Assembly (NCBI GenBank): GCA_905250885.1 | Contig: CAJNOQ010001300.1 | Coordinates: 1-33,406, forward strand | Length of the DNA stretch: 33,406 nt | Direction: 5' to 3' | Source: Didymodactylos carnosus | Lineage: Eukaryota > Rotifera > Eurotatoria > Philodinida > Philodinidae | Part shown: in pieces, positions 1-9,740 of the stretch | How positions within the stretch are numbered: position 1 is the first letter of the stretch | Layout of the letters: every line of letters starts with the position of its first letter | Position numbers and translations under genes: made by a program | The notes under the pieces: generated by a model | Databases searched by the model: none | What the model saw: only the letters and a program-made list of their open reading frames with translations | Told to the model about the DNA's origin: nothing

Positions 1-290
1 TTCCCAAGATCGAACCATAAGTATGGTGCTTTTCACATTTATCTCAACAGTTGTTGAGTGAAAGTTACTAGATACAGTTTATGTTTAAAAGGATGAGTCA
101 TTTCTGATAGAATGAAAAGAAATACTTGTGGTATCTTCTTTGATTCTTTCAGAAATAAATTCTGTCTGAGTCTCTAGTAACTACGAAGGCGGTTGTAAAA
201 TTACTAAATATAATTAAATTTAAGTCGAGTTTCATATACAAAAATAAACAAAATAGACTCGACCGATTTCTTGACTAGCTTTTGCTATCT
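1..290. other. Gene-free AT-rich flank
   Basis: No open frame with recognisable protein similarity, splice-site pair or RNA gene is visible. It ends at the TA dinucleotide bordering the inverted-repeat element that starts at 293. The one short open frame crossing it (from 271) is formed mostly by that element's left arm and is not a gene. Confidence 0.5.
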
Positions 291-1226
291 TAAAGGGTGG
301 TCCAAAAATTTCGACCCTCTCTGTAAATTGACTACAATTTTTTTGCTTTTTAACCATAGTCATAATTGTTTTTCAGAAAGATGTGCTGTAAAATTCTCAA
401 CAAGAAATTATTCTTTACATACATACATTCCTTACAGCAAAAATAAAAGTATATAGATGAAGTACTGCAACCTTGATCACTTTTTAACCAAAAAATCAGT
501 TTTTCCAGTTTCATTGCTTTATGTTTTACGAAACAAAGCTGAGAAGATGACCATTTTGTAACCCTTAAACAGATCTATCAAGTGGCTATATTTAAAACTC
601 TTCATAGTCACAAAGAGTTGACGGAGAACTCTTTTTATTTTTTCGATGTCGCTAGAAATGATCATTTTCAAACTGCAGTTTTGGAGTACTTAAGAAATTC
701 TTTATAAATCAGCTAAAATACAACATTTTGACGTCGGATTTTTTTATGTTAAAGCAAAATAGCTCTTCTGTTACTCTCTGGCACAGAAAGTCCAATAGTC
801 TTATTTCTTTTTTGTGCTAACGCGAAAAAGTCAAATTTTTAATTCTTTTCGGTGAATTTTGACGAAATCGCCTTCTGTGCCAGAAAAACATTTTCAAAGC
901 GAATGTTTGATATACGAAAAGAAAGACAACACTTCGGAGCATAAGAACATACGTTTTGCTTACAATCCAATACAAACTTATGAACTTCTTTGCAACTTTT
1001 ATACAAGAACATATTTGTTTTTTTAAAAATGTAAGATGAAAATGTTTTTTCAAAATTAATAAAATGACCATAACTTTGCACCAGATGTACGCAATTCAAA
1101 ACTTTTCTTTTTAGATGATAGCTCTGTTTATCTACACAATCATATTATAAGCAACTAATTATATATGTGTTTATATATATAACGTCAATTTACAGAGAGG
1201 AGTCGAAATTTTTGGACCACCCTGTA
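291..1226. mobile_element. 932-bp inverted-repeat DNA element (Tc1/mariner-like, non-autonomous)
   Basis: The outer arms at 293-332 and 1184-1224 are inverted copies of each other, differing by the first base and a one-base indel. The terminal motif is (C/A)AGGGTGGTCC followed by AAAAATTTCGAC. TA dinucleotides at 291-292 and 1225-1226 would be the target-site duplication, which is the Tc1/mariner signature. The interior has only short overlapping open frames and no transposase motif that I recognise, so it cannot move on its own. A second inverted pair (CTGGCACAGAA at 778-788 against 873-883) sits off-centre inside and may be a nested insertion. The superfamily is inferred from TIR style and TA duplication only. 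Confidence 0.75.
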
Positions 1227-3435
1227 TTTAAAGTGCAAGGACAAGACATTTCAATTCTAAAATAATCCAGAAAATAATCACCATCTATGTACAACGTAAT
1301 TGCTCGAGTCCCCGACAATTATAAAGCATTAACATAAATGTGTTCAATCACCGACGCACACAAATCTCAATTTATACTGCTGATGAAGTCACAAACAAAT
1401 TGAAGAAAATTTTTGTGTATAGATTCAAGGGAGTAATATGTTTCAGTACTAGTAGATAACCGGTCTTGTAAAATAATCCAAATCAAGTGAATACTATTAA
1501 ACGTTGTCATGGAATTAATCAGAATGAATTTAATTTCTATTAGATGATTATTGTTGTTCCTATATAATAAATGCTTAAGTTGTTAAACATCAGAACAACA
1601 AACAATGTTGAAATAGAGATGCTTCGGAAGTTCATCATCCTCCCATTTGAGATTTCGGCTTCATACTCTTTCCGTTAGTACACTAAAAAGTATTCGATAA
1701 CTATTCTGATGAAGACATTAAACGTTATTCTTGTTATGTTTTTGGATGACTTTATATGAAATAATATGTAAAACATTTTTGATGAAACATAACATTTCAT
1801 AGGTTCTCTTGAATAAACTTTGTTTAATAACCGTTTTTCATTATAGAAAACCTCAAACCAATAACAACCAGTTCAATTTCTAGTGCTTGAGTTTCGCTAT
1901 AATGAAAAAGCGGCTGTTAAACAAAGCTTATTCAGTACAAATAAGTCGAGTTTAAAATATCAAAATCATAGATTATCGCTAATCACGAATCTGATGTTTC
2001 ATTTCTCATGTTGTGTCTTTCAAGTATTTTTCTTTTCTTTCAAACATCGGATCTCTGGAAACTGATTCTAGACTTTCAAGATATTTCCAAACTATAGGGT
2101 ATATCGTTTAACAGACGGAACGAACAAGTTCTCACCGAGATTTATTTTCATGTTTTAAATATACTTCGCATTAAAAAAGAAAATTTTTTTTTTTGTTTTT
2201 TCGAAAGAACTTGTTCGATCGAAAATCTGAAAACTTTTCAACGTAGGTAATTTGACTCGTTCTGATACAAACTTCACACTATAATATTGTAAGTTTCATT
2301 CTTCTAATTCTATTCTAAAGCATGAAGTATGCAGATGACATTTAATCAATCTCAAAGCATCTTCCATTGATTAATGAAAATATGTGTTGCTGAAAACAAA
2401 AAATGTCGTGTTTTTGTTCAGATTATCAGTGTCTGATTTATACTTTCTTTAAGATTTATGAGCGACAGAAAAAACAAAGCAAAATACACCCAAGAAGATA
2501 TGAAAAAGAAATGTCAACAGCAAAAAATAAGTAATAACGAAAATAGGTAGAACGTGTATACATGTTGTACAAAGAATAAAATTACAAAAAAAAAACAAAT
2601 TTGCGATCTTATATAAAAAAGAAAAGTGGAACAGAACAAAACAACAAACGGCATTGTTAAAAAAAAAAGGTTACAAGCCCAATATTGATTGATCACAATA
2701 TTTTTTCTCGCGCGTGTTTATATGTCTTTTCAGATTATTTTATAGACGATGATCTGTACTTGTTGTTGACTGACATTTTCAATTGATCAAAAGAGATGAA
2801 AATATTTTTCAATAATATTTTTGAGCAATTTGATGTTTGATACACACATGTAATCGATAAATTCTTGTTTAGAAAGAATAGACGGGTACATCAACTAAAA
2901 CGAAGTCTAACAACTCTTTTGAAAAAAATCTTTGTTACTTTTTTGAATTTGAACGTAGAAACTTAACAATTGAGGAAATGATGAAATACATAATTCTAAA
3001 AAGAGTTCGATTAAAATATCGAGTGAAACTGCCAGTGTATGGTCTTCTCATTATCGAATCGACGGACTACTGGACACATTTTACGTTCAAATACTTTTGA
3101 TTCCGAGCAAAATCTGCATAAGAATATGCACATCAAACTGCCTAAGATGCGTAATGATTTCTCATAGAAATCAATTGAAAAATACAGACTAAGGATAACT
3201 ATGAAAAAATTAGAAGAATGGTGGAATGAAATATTTTTTTAAACCGTACTCAGATCTTGACTATCTCGATGAGATAAAAAGAACAGAAAAACAAAGTAAT
3301 TCATATATAACTATTTCATGTAACGTTTTGTTTTCTAATCTCCAAAACAAATCATGGTCTACAGTCTTGTCGATAGTTTAAAGATAAAGCAAAAAAATAT
3401 GTCGTACAAAAAACGTCTAGAGAAGAAAAAAAATG
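1227..3435. other. Intergenic region downstream of the ATXN7L3-like gene
   Basis: About 2.2 kb with no supported gene. It probably includes the 3' UTR of the minus-strand gene ending at 3436, but I could not pick a convincing polyadenylation signal. A perfect 12-bp inverted pair (CGAACAAGTTCT, 2121-2132 against 2206-2217) with a 73-nt spacer is the only notable structure. The open frames here are short and AT-biased, without recognisable domains. Confidence 0.45.
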
Positions 3436-5990
3436 TTATTTTGCACTGTTGTCCAATGTTGATGATAAAATAAATTGATGATTAAATGATGTACTTGGAT
3501 ACAATGTCGTTGTCGTAGTGGTTGTCGATGTTGGCAAAGATGTGGGTAGAATTGCTGATGAAGTTGACAGAGAAGTTTGAGAGGAAATATTAAAAAATGG
3601 TTGTAAACGATACGATAGTTTTGATTGATCACATGGAACTTTTGTATATACCGGAGATTTTTTTGTTGTAAAAAATACATTTTTTTGTGGTACTTTTTCG
3701 GGTGTTTTATGTGTAATAGCTGTTGTATGAGCAATTGTTGTGTTGGTTAATTGAATTATTGGAATAATAGCTTCTTTAGTTATTGGACTAAATAGTAACA
3801 GAAAATAGTAGTCAATAAATTAATAAAAAGAGCTTAATCGATTTTGACTCATTTTCAAAATTAGATTAATTATACATGGCTAAATGCAGAATGAAACAAT
3901 GCATCGGTTTCCTGGTCACTACTTCATTACAATTTTGCATACTATATACGAAGAATGTAATTAGTGGATTAAGATGCAGATAGTGTATATTTTCAACTGT
4001 CAAACATGAACTGGGATGCAATTTTTTTTTGAAATATAAACTCGAGAAAAAAATGTTCTTTCCAGTCTATTCTCTTTCTACAGCAGATCGGATATATCAA
4101 ACATATTTTTCAACAGAATGTTAACTAGAACAAAACAGATTGTCGCAGTTTTTCACCCTGCATTTAGTCATGTATAATTTGTTTCGTTTGAGACTGGAAC
4201 AAAATCATTCAGAATACGATAAGATCTTTTTGTGAAGAGTATCACTCGACAAATAGGATCTAACAATAAGTAATATTAGCCAGAAATTCAATGTAAAACA
4301 TTCATTTGTATCTTACTTGACTTTTTCTAATGGAATAATACATTCTAATTCAAATTTTTTTTCATCGTGAGTTATAGAAGGCAACTGTTGCTGTTGTTGT
4401 TGCTGTTCTTGTTGTTTTTTCTTCGTTCTTCTTAATTTTTGCTGTTTGGTAGTTGTCTGACGTTTTCGTTTTTTTCGTGGATGCCAATCATCGTCTTCTT
4501 CTTCATCTTCAAAATCTTGTTTATACTCATCTTCACTTGGACGATGACGAATTCCATTTACTTTTGGCTCTAAAAGAGTATTATTCGCCGGGATTAATGT
4601 GACAGAACTTGATGTTGAATCTAAATAAGAAAAAACGTTAATAGTGCACAATAATGTTCGATTGGCATATTGTTCACCTTGGGAGTAGTCAAAATGAAAT
4701 GGGGCAAGATCGTGGTTGTTAGTAATACTAATTTTACAAAATATTATGTATAGACGAATGAAAAAAGTCTTACATTTCGTGTTTATCCGTTAGAAAAACG
4801 AAATTGATTGGATAAAAGTTTTAGGGAAAATTTAGTCGGAATTTTATAATTTATGAATCTGTTTTCTTATCTGTTACCGAGATGCAAACACTAGTCTACT
4901 GACTAAAATCTCATAACGGTTTTGGAATACGTTGTTATGTTTTCTTTCAACTTTAAAAAATCAAACTACATAGATTAAGGATTATTACTATTACCTGTAC
5001 AGGAACTAGCATCGTACTGTTCCTCTAAGATTCCATTATTTGTTGGTAAATGTTCATTATTATAAGCATATTCATCTTCATCTTTATTATCAAGCATGCC
5101 GTATTCAATTAAACGGTTCTTCGCTGTGCGAGCAGATGAACGACCCACACCTAAAATAAAAAAGTAACGATGATACACAAATATCATACACCAACTGAGA
5201 GAGATTCAGCCTATGATCGTTGAGGCATATTAGAGATTTTACTATTTAGGAAGAGTTATTTGTAGACTTACACGTGTCCAGATGGGCAAGTCCATGTCTG
5301 GACTGGGATTAATAGCCTTTTTCATACGGACTGAGACTGAAAAAGTTTAGTCGCATAGCGGACTTGGACTTGAATCGGACTGGCCCATCTCTGCATCTGT
5401 CTCAACTATTTGTCCAAAGCGGGAGTTAAACAATACTTTCTAGTCAGAAACCGTAGAAACTGAGTTGAAAGGTACGTGTAAAATTAACTGTGCCTATAAA
5501 ATCATTCCAATACTTGTATTATAAAACATGCTGAGCAAATAGGTTGTTACCATCAATAACTCATAGACTAACCGAGACATTTGGCTAAATGATAGGCAAA
5601 ACGTATTGCAACAATGTTATTTTGCCCACAATGTGGACATATAGCTGTGAATTTGGCAATATTTATTGTCGACGCTGATGGTTGTTGTGCTGAGGATATA
5701 CGTATGAAAGATTTTTGACGTTTTCTTGCTGAACCATTTTCTGGTTTTTGTAATGTGTCGGTGGTAGCATTAACTAAAGTGGTTTGATCTGATGTGTGTA
5801 ATTCAACAACAAAATCAAATATTAAATCGTCGATAATTGAATCTAGTAGCGACAAATGCGTTTGTTGATCATTCACACTATTGCTGTTGATCTCGAACTC
5901 TAAAACGTTTTGATGTAACAATGGATAAGATGGGGATTTATCGCCAAAATCATTTGTATTCAGTTGATTAACAGATGGCGATTGCTGCAT
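3436..5990 (-). CDS. ATXN7L3: ATXN7L3/Sgf11-like SAGA deubiquitinase-module adaptor, 4 exons, 409 aa
   Basis: Joined from minus-strand exons 5990-5573, 5150-4995, 4620-4317 and 3787-3436; all three introns are GT-AG (422, 374 and 529 nt) and every join keeps frame. Family role: Sgf11/ATXN7L3 docks on the USP22/Ubp8 deubiquitinase of SAGA in the nucleus and helps activate removal of ubiquitin from histone H2B. Visible support: an N-terminal helix-like stretch near residues 45-65 (LLDSIIDDLIFDFVVELH) resembling the family helix that packs on the module, then a zinc finger C118-x2-C121-x12-H134-x3-C138, continued across intron 1 by GVGRSSARTAKNRL, the family's GMGRxSxRxA tail. An acidic run then basic KKRKR near residues 220-245 recalls the vertebrate linker. 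A glutamine run follows, then a Ser/Thr-rich C-terminus I do not recognise. The second SCA7 domain of vertebrate ATXN7L3 is not evident, so Sgf11 may be the better name. The start is the ATG at 5990, just upstream of the family-like helix. Confidence 0.88.
5280..5390. repeat. Small inverted-repeat element in intron 1 of the ATXN7L3-like gene
   Basis: AGATGGGCAAGTCC (5280-5293) and GGACTGGCCCATCT (5377-5390) are inverted copies with one mismatch. The interior is locally GC-richer than its surroundings and repeats GGACT/AGTCC words. It is about 111 bp long, lies wholly within the intron and has no coding capacity. It looks like a miniature transposon or foldback repeat; no target duplication is obvious. 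Confidence 0.5.
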
Positions 5991-6556
5991 TCAAAAAAAA
6001 AGTAATCTAAAACGAGGAGAGAAATGTGTTCTCAATCGATATAAACTATAGAAAATAATAATCTTCCATTTATTTCATAGACTATGTTTTCGGTAGCAAA
6101 ACTGACCAATGCGTCTAGGATTAAGATCTTATAAATGAAGTCAAAGTAAAAAGTAATGGTAACCTTGTAAAAACAAACCTGTGTGGATCAAAATAATTAT
6201 AATATATTCCAATATCAATTTAAAATTTAAAGCTTTTTTGCTGAAAATGTTTGTTAAGTTCAATACAGAAACAAAAACGGCATTTTATTTTATTCTTTTT
6301 TAGAATTTTTTTGGAGACCATCATTCATCTTCGTTTAATTGTTTTTATTTTGAAAAAATAATATTTTACATCATTCTCTCTCTCTTAGCAAAACGTTTCA
6401 TTAAACAAGAACTCTCTTGTTCAATCCAGAGAAAAAGACACGAGATGAGAATAGAAATTTAGTATAAAAAAGTAGAAGACAGAAAATATGCACAAAGAGC
6501 AACAAAAGAGAAAAAATATATACAAAACATATCTGTTACAATGTAAACAGCTTAGT
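5991..6556. other. 566-bp spacer between NF-YB (upstream) and the ATXN7L3-like gene
   Basis: It should hold the 3' UTR of NF-YB and the promoter or 5' leader of the ATXN7L3-like gene, both on the minus strand. Candidate AATAAA signals are listed separately. A minus-strand splice-acceptor-like CGTTTTAG ends at 6007, 16 nt before the ATXN7L3-like ATG. That could end a 5' UTR intron or be a trans-splice acceptor. Confidence 0.4.
6284..6294 (-). promoter_or_regulatory. Candidate polyadenylation signals for NF-YB
   Basis: On the minus strand two overlapping AATAAA hexamers occur at 6294-6289 and 6289-6284, about 265 nt past the NF-YB stop codon. Another occurs at 6349-6344. In such AT-rich DNA chance hexamers are common, so placement right after the gene is the main support. 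Confidence 0.35.
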
Positions 6557-7364
6557 TTATTGATATGGTTGAATTGTATACACATAATTTGGATTTTCCC
6601 CTTCATTATTTCGAATACATGTAACAACGCGCACCTATTAAAGAAACAAATATGTTATTTGTTAATGTGCGATAGCGCCAATAGAAAGATCTCAAGCTAA
6701 AAAATAGTTGATTGACTTACTGAACTTCCATAGGGTTCTAATCCATTATTGGCGGCTCCAGTTCTTGTCGTTGATGATGACGAAGCAGCTATTTGTTGTC
6801 TTAAATCATCACTTAAATCGCCACCCATCGTTATTGTTCGATCATATTTTGATGCATCGCGTAATTTTGTTAAAAATAATCTTAGCGGTTCGACATATTG
6901 ATCGAAACCTAATGTTAACATGGCTAATAATATATCTTCACCATTTATTGTTTTTCGTTTTTCTTGTAAACAACGATCAGACGCTTCAGATGTTATAAAA
7001 CTAATAAATTCAGATACACATCTGAAATAAAAGAGACCAGTTTATTTATGATCTTTGTATACGTTATTTTTACTTACTCTTGAATTGTTTCTTTAGCATC
7101 TTTTGCTATTTTTCCCTTGTCCGGTACGCCTTTTTTCATTATTTTTGCTACGTTGGCAATCGGTAAAAATCGATCTTGTTCACGTAATGGTCCCGTATAA
7201 CGTTGCTCAACATAACTACCATCGTTAATACTCTCTCTTAAACCGCTACCATCTAAGCGTTGGGAATGATGACCTTGCTGCTCATCGTCATCAGATCCAC
7301 CATCATCAATATAATGATGTCTCATATGCATATGACCATCATTTGAATTACTATCGGAATCCAT
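6557..7364 (-). CDS. NFYB: Nuclear transcription factor Y subunit beta (NF-YB), 3 exons, 221 aa
   Basis: Joined from minus-strand exons 7364-7078, 7021-6721 and 6634-6557; introns are 56 and 86 nt, GT-AG, both donors GTAAGT. NF-YB forms a histone-fold dimer with NF-YC that recruits NF-YA and binds CCAAT boxes in the nucleus. The fold at about residues 61-155 is unmistakable: [26 protein letters not shown], then across intron 1 [29 protein letters not shown] and [10 protein letters not shown]. The N-terminus is His/Asp/Ser-rich and specific to this lineage. The last 25 residues come from exon 3 and end [10 protein letters not shown], resembling the VMVYT-type end of vertebrate NF-YB, which supports that join; without it exon 2 would read on to a TAG at 6697. 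Vertebrate NF-YB is about 207 aa, so the length fits. The start is M at 7364; an upstream in-frame ATG at 7403 would add 13 hydrophobic residues, but an acceptor-like TTGTTGTAG ending at 7366 argues against it. Confidence 0.95.
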
Positions 7365-7835
7365 TCTACAACAAAAAATGAGAATGGCTACTATCCAACT
7401 CATAGAACATGTTCTTAACTAGAAAATTTTCCTAATAATTAGATAATATCAGCAGTTCTCCTGATTAAAGATCAGCGCAAAGCTTTAGAATCATGCAGAG
7501 CCAAGAATTCGAACGTATCACAGGTCTTGAATTTCTCTAACTTGAATTGTTAGTTTGAAACACGATTCTATCTGATGGAGTGTTACCGTTATAATGTATC
7601 GCAACTATGCCGTTGTTCCCTCAAATTTTAGCAAAAAGCGGCTCCGTTTCGTCAAGATGTTGAGAAGTGCGCTATTTTTGCCTGTTCTGCAAAGAAACAC
7701 AAGATATTCCTACTCGTGACACAAGAAAACGGTGAAGATGTGAAATCTAAAAAGACTAAAGTAATCCATCAAACGTTTGTGTGATTAAAGAGAAAGAAAA
7801 AAAAATTGAGTTGAATCAAATGAAGTCTCGCTCGG

Positions 7836-7942
7836 GGGCCGTATCACAAAAAAACTTCGTCTGACTTAAGTCTTCGTTATGTGCATTTACGTGCTAATTT
7901 TATACAGTTAAGTGTGACTTAAGTTTTTTCGTGATACGACCC
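7836..7942. mobile_element. 107-bp miniature inverted-repeat element
   Basis: The ends are near-perfect inverted copies: GGGCCGTATCACAAAAAAAC at the left and, read from the other strand, GGGTCGTATCACGAAAAAAC at the right. A palindromic GACTTAAGTC and a second CTTAAG lie inside. It has no coding capacity and no clear target duplication. MITE-like; family unknown. Confidence 0.6.
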
Positions 7943-7990
7943 TAGAAACAGTCGTGAAATAGATGCGATAACGGAAACACTGAGTGCTTG

Positions 7991-8170
7991 GCTGGCATCA
8001 GTGGCGGATCTAGAAAAATTTTCTAGTGGTGGCGGATGCATACAAAAATGTAGCTATAGTGTAACTCGCGTTTATTTTATTTTTTGAACTATGAAGTAGC
8101 AGAAAATCAAAATTTTCGTGTTGGCGGCTTCCAGCACTGCCGTCTCCCTATATCCACCACTGGCTGCCAT
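7991..8170. mobile_element. hAT-like MITE (7999-8162) with 8-bp target-site duplication
   Basis: The left end CAGTGGCGGAT (7999-8009) and the right end ATCCACCACTG (8152-8162) are inverted copies with one mismatch. The flanking 8-mers are GCTGGCAT (7991-7998) and GCTGCCAT (8163-8170), matching at 7 of 8 positions. An 8-bp duplication with CAG-starting ends is typical of the hAT superfamily. The 164-bp interior has a near-palindrome CTAGAAAAATTTTCTAG and no gene, so movement would have needed a transposase supplied elsewhere. Confidence 0.7.
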
Positions 8171-9000
8171 ATGCATAGTAATAAATTCATAGACTGCAGC
8201 GAGAGAGATCCGGTAAAAGTGCAGCAGGAAGCTATCATACATTTCTACATCAAGTGTGTCTACGCGCGCGTGTGAGAGTGAAAGAGAGAAGAAAGGATAG
8301 ATGCTGAGTTGACCGACATGACCCAACAGAGAGCGTATGAGCAACCACTACGTATATATCGAACTAAAGCAGCTATACACTTTAAATGCTTTGTGAAAAT
8401 TATAGTCTTTCTCGTGTATAGAGCAGAGATCTATAATTTTCTCTCATTAAATCTTCTGTAGGTCGTTTCTAATGCCATCTTAAACTACATGAGCTGCAAC
8501 TAGACGTCGCTCTAAATCGGACAAATCCATCCTCAATGTCCCATCTCTACACAAACTTGCTCCGTTTCATACAATACCAGTCTAATGTTATAGAACTCAT
8601 CAAGTTATGTAAGAAATTGTCCTTTCTGACTTCACAACTAATGCAGAACCGAGAAAAATGGCTTTTACTCTCCCGGCAAAATTATCCGATTCAGCGCCAC
8701 TCTCAATGCAAGTTCATGAATAGCGTGATAACTTATACAGCATGTTTCCCTTTTTACGGCAAAGCCCGTAGGTTTTTTCTTAAGGAGTGAGACCTGAACT
8801 ATATTCTCTAAAACTTTGAAGGATGTTCCACATAAGGTTCACAAGATATTGAACTTTTAAAAACGAAGTATTTTACTGATAAAAGAAATTGTTGAAAAAA
8901 ACTTAGTGTTATTTATTTTCTACCGAGTTAAATTTGAAACTCAAGTGGCGGTAAGGGTGCACTTAAGAGTCCGAAATGATTTGGGCAATGTCCGAAATAG
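8171..9000. other. Gene-free intergenic stretch
   Basis: No supported gene. An open frame at 8536-8790 has somewhat higher GC and 84 codons but no recognisable motif, no splice context and no similarity I can recall, so I do not call it coding. Confidence 0.35.
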
Positions 9001-9104
9001 TTATAAACCGATTTATAAAGGTTTATTTATAAATTTTTGATTTATAAATGGGTTTATAAACGGTTTTCCGCTGGAAAATTGGCGAAAAAAAGTTGAGTTA
9101 TAAA
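9001..9104. repeat. Cluster of six TTATAAA motifs
   Basis: TTATAAA occurs at 9001, 9013, 9027, 9042, 9054 and 9098. Most copies are embedded in longer words such as GGTTTATAAA, and both strands read nearly alike. The spacing is 12-15 bp for the first five. It abuts the putative transposon end at 9110 and may be a subterminal repeat region of that or another element. Confidence 0.4.
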
Positions 9105-9109
9105 TACAG

Positions 9110-9740
9110 GATGTTCCAAAAGTCCGGAACAAAAAACCCTTGAATATCTTCGGCATTTCCTAACTGAACTTCAAGGTTATTTTTTTGTTGGATAAAAGGC
9201 CGCTCCAAATTTTATTCAATATATTTGGAAGTCTTTGTTAATACTTGAAAAAATGTTTGGGTTTATCATGGCGAAATTCAGGTTTTTTGGAACTCTTTTT
9301 AATAAATTATGTACTGCAAAAGTTTTTCAATAAAACATAAATAATTTTTAATCTTAAAATAAAGTAGTTGATTTCTCCTTTCACGTAATACGTTAATTAC
9401 TTGCTTTTGTTTAAAAATGACTGGAGGGTATGGATTCTTTAGTCATGGTCGTTTCATACTACCATCTGGGAAAGTGCAAAAGCTAATAATTTGTTTTTCA
9501 AATAAAGTTACGTAAGAAAAGGAAAAACTACTAGTGGAATTTCATAGAAAGAAGGTAGTCTTACAAAGTGAAATAGTTTGAAGGTCTGTAAAAAGTTGGA
9601 TCAGGCTACAGCAAGCCAGAATTCGCAGGTCATGTGAATGTGGTTTTTGTCTAAGTTTAGAAGGATCTGCAGCCGACTGTCAATTAGTCGAATCAGGCCT
9701 TGATTTCCTCATCGCCTTATTAAATATTGTTAATTGTTAG
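9110..9740 (+). mobile_element. Possible decayed Tc1/mariner-like element with transposase relic
   Basis: A sequence reading TACAGGATGTTCCAAAAG starts at about 9106, in the same style as the ends of the 293-1224 element. About 400 bp on, a plus-strand frame from 9516 to 9740 is interrupted by one TGA (9579-9581) and reads basic, helix-turn-helix-like segments (KKVVLQSEIV, then RSVKSWIRLQQARIRRSC). This resembles the N-terminal DNA-binding part of a transposase, but weakly. No catalytic DDE/D region and no matching right-hand repeat were found, so the end coordinate is only where the frame stops. Confidence 0.3.

Noticed and set aside
3417..3734. 105-codon minus-strand frame rich in His, Gln and Leu
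   Set aside because: It is an alternative frame of the last ATXN7L3-like exon; the frame that joins exon 3 in phase ends at 3436.
6421..6700. Overlapping open frames on both strands around NF-YB exon 3
   Set aside because: They are other frames of the NF-YB third exon and flanking AT-rich DNA; the 6557-6634 frame better fits the NF-YB C-terminus.
6697..6720. In-frame TAG ending NF-YB directly after exon 2 (tail VSQSTIF)
   Set aside because: The sequence at that point is a perfect GTAAGT donor and the next exon supplies a family-like C-terminus. A minor read-through isoform is still possible.
8536..8790. 84-codon plus-strand open frame
   Set aside because: No motif, no start or splice context, not similar to anything I recognise.
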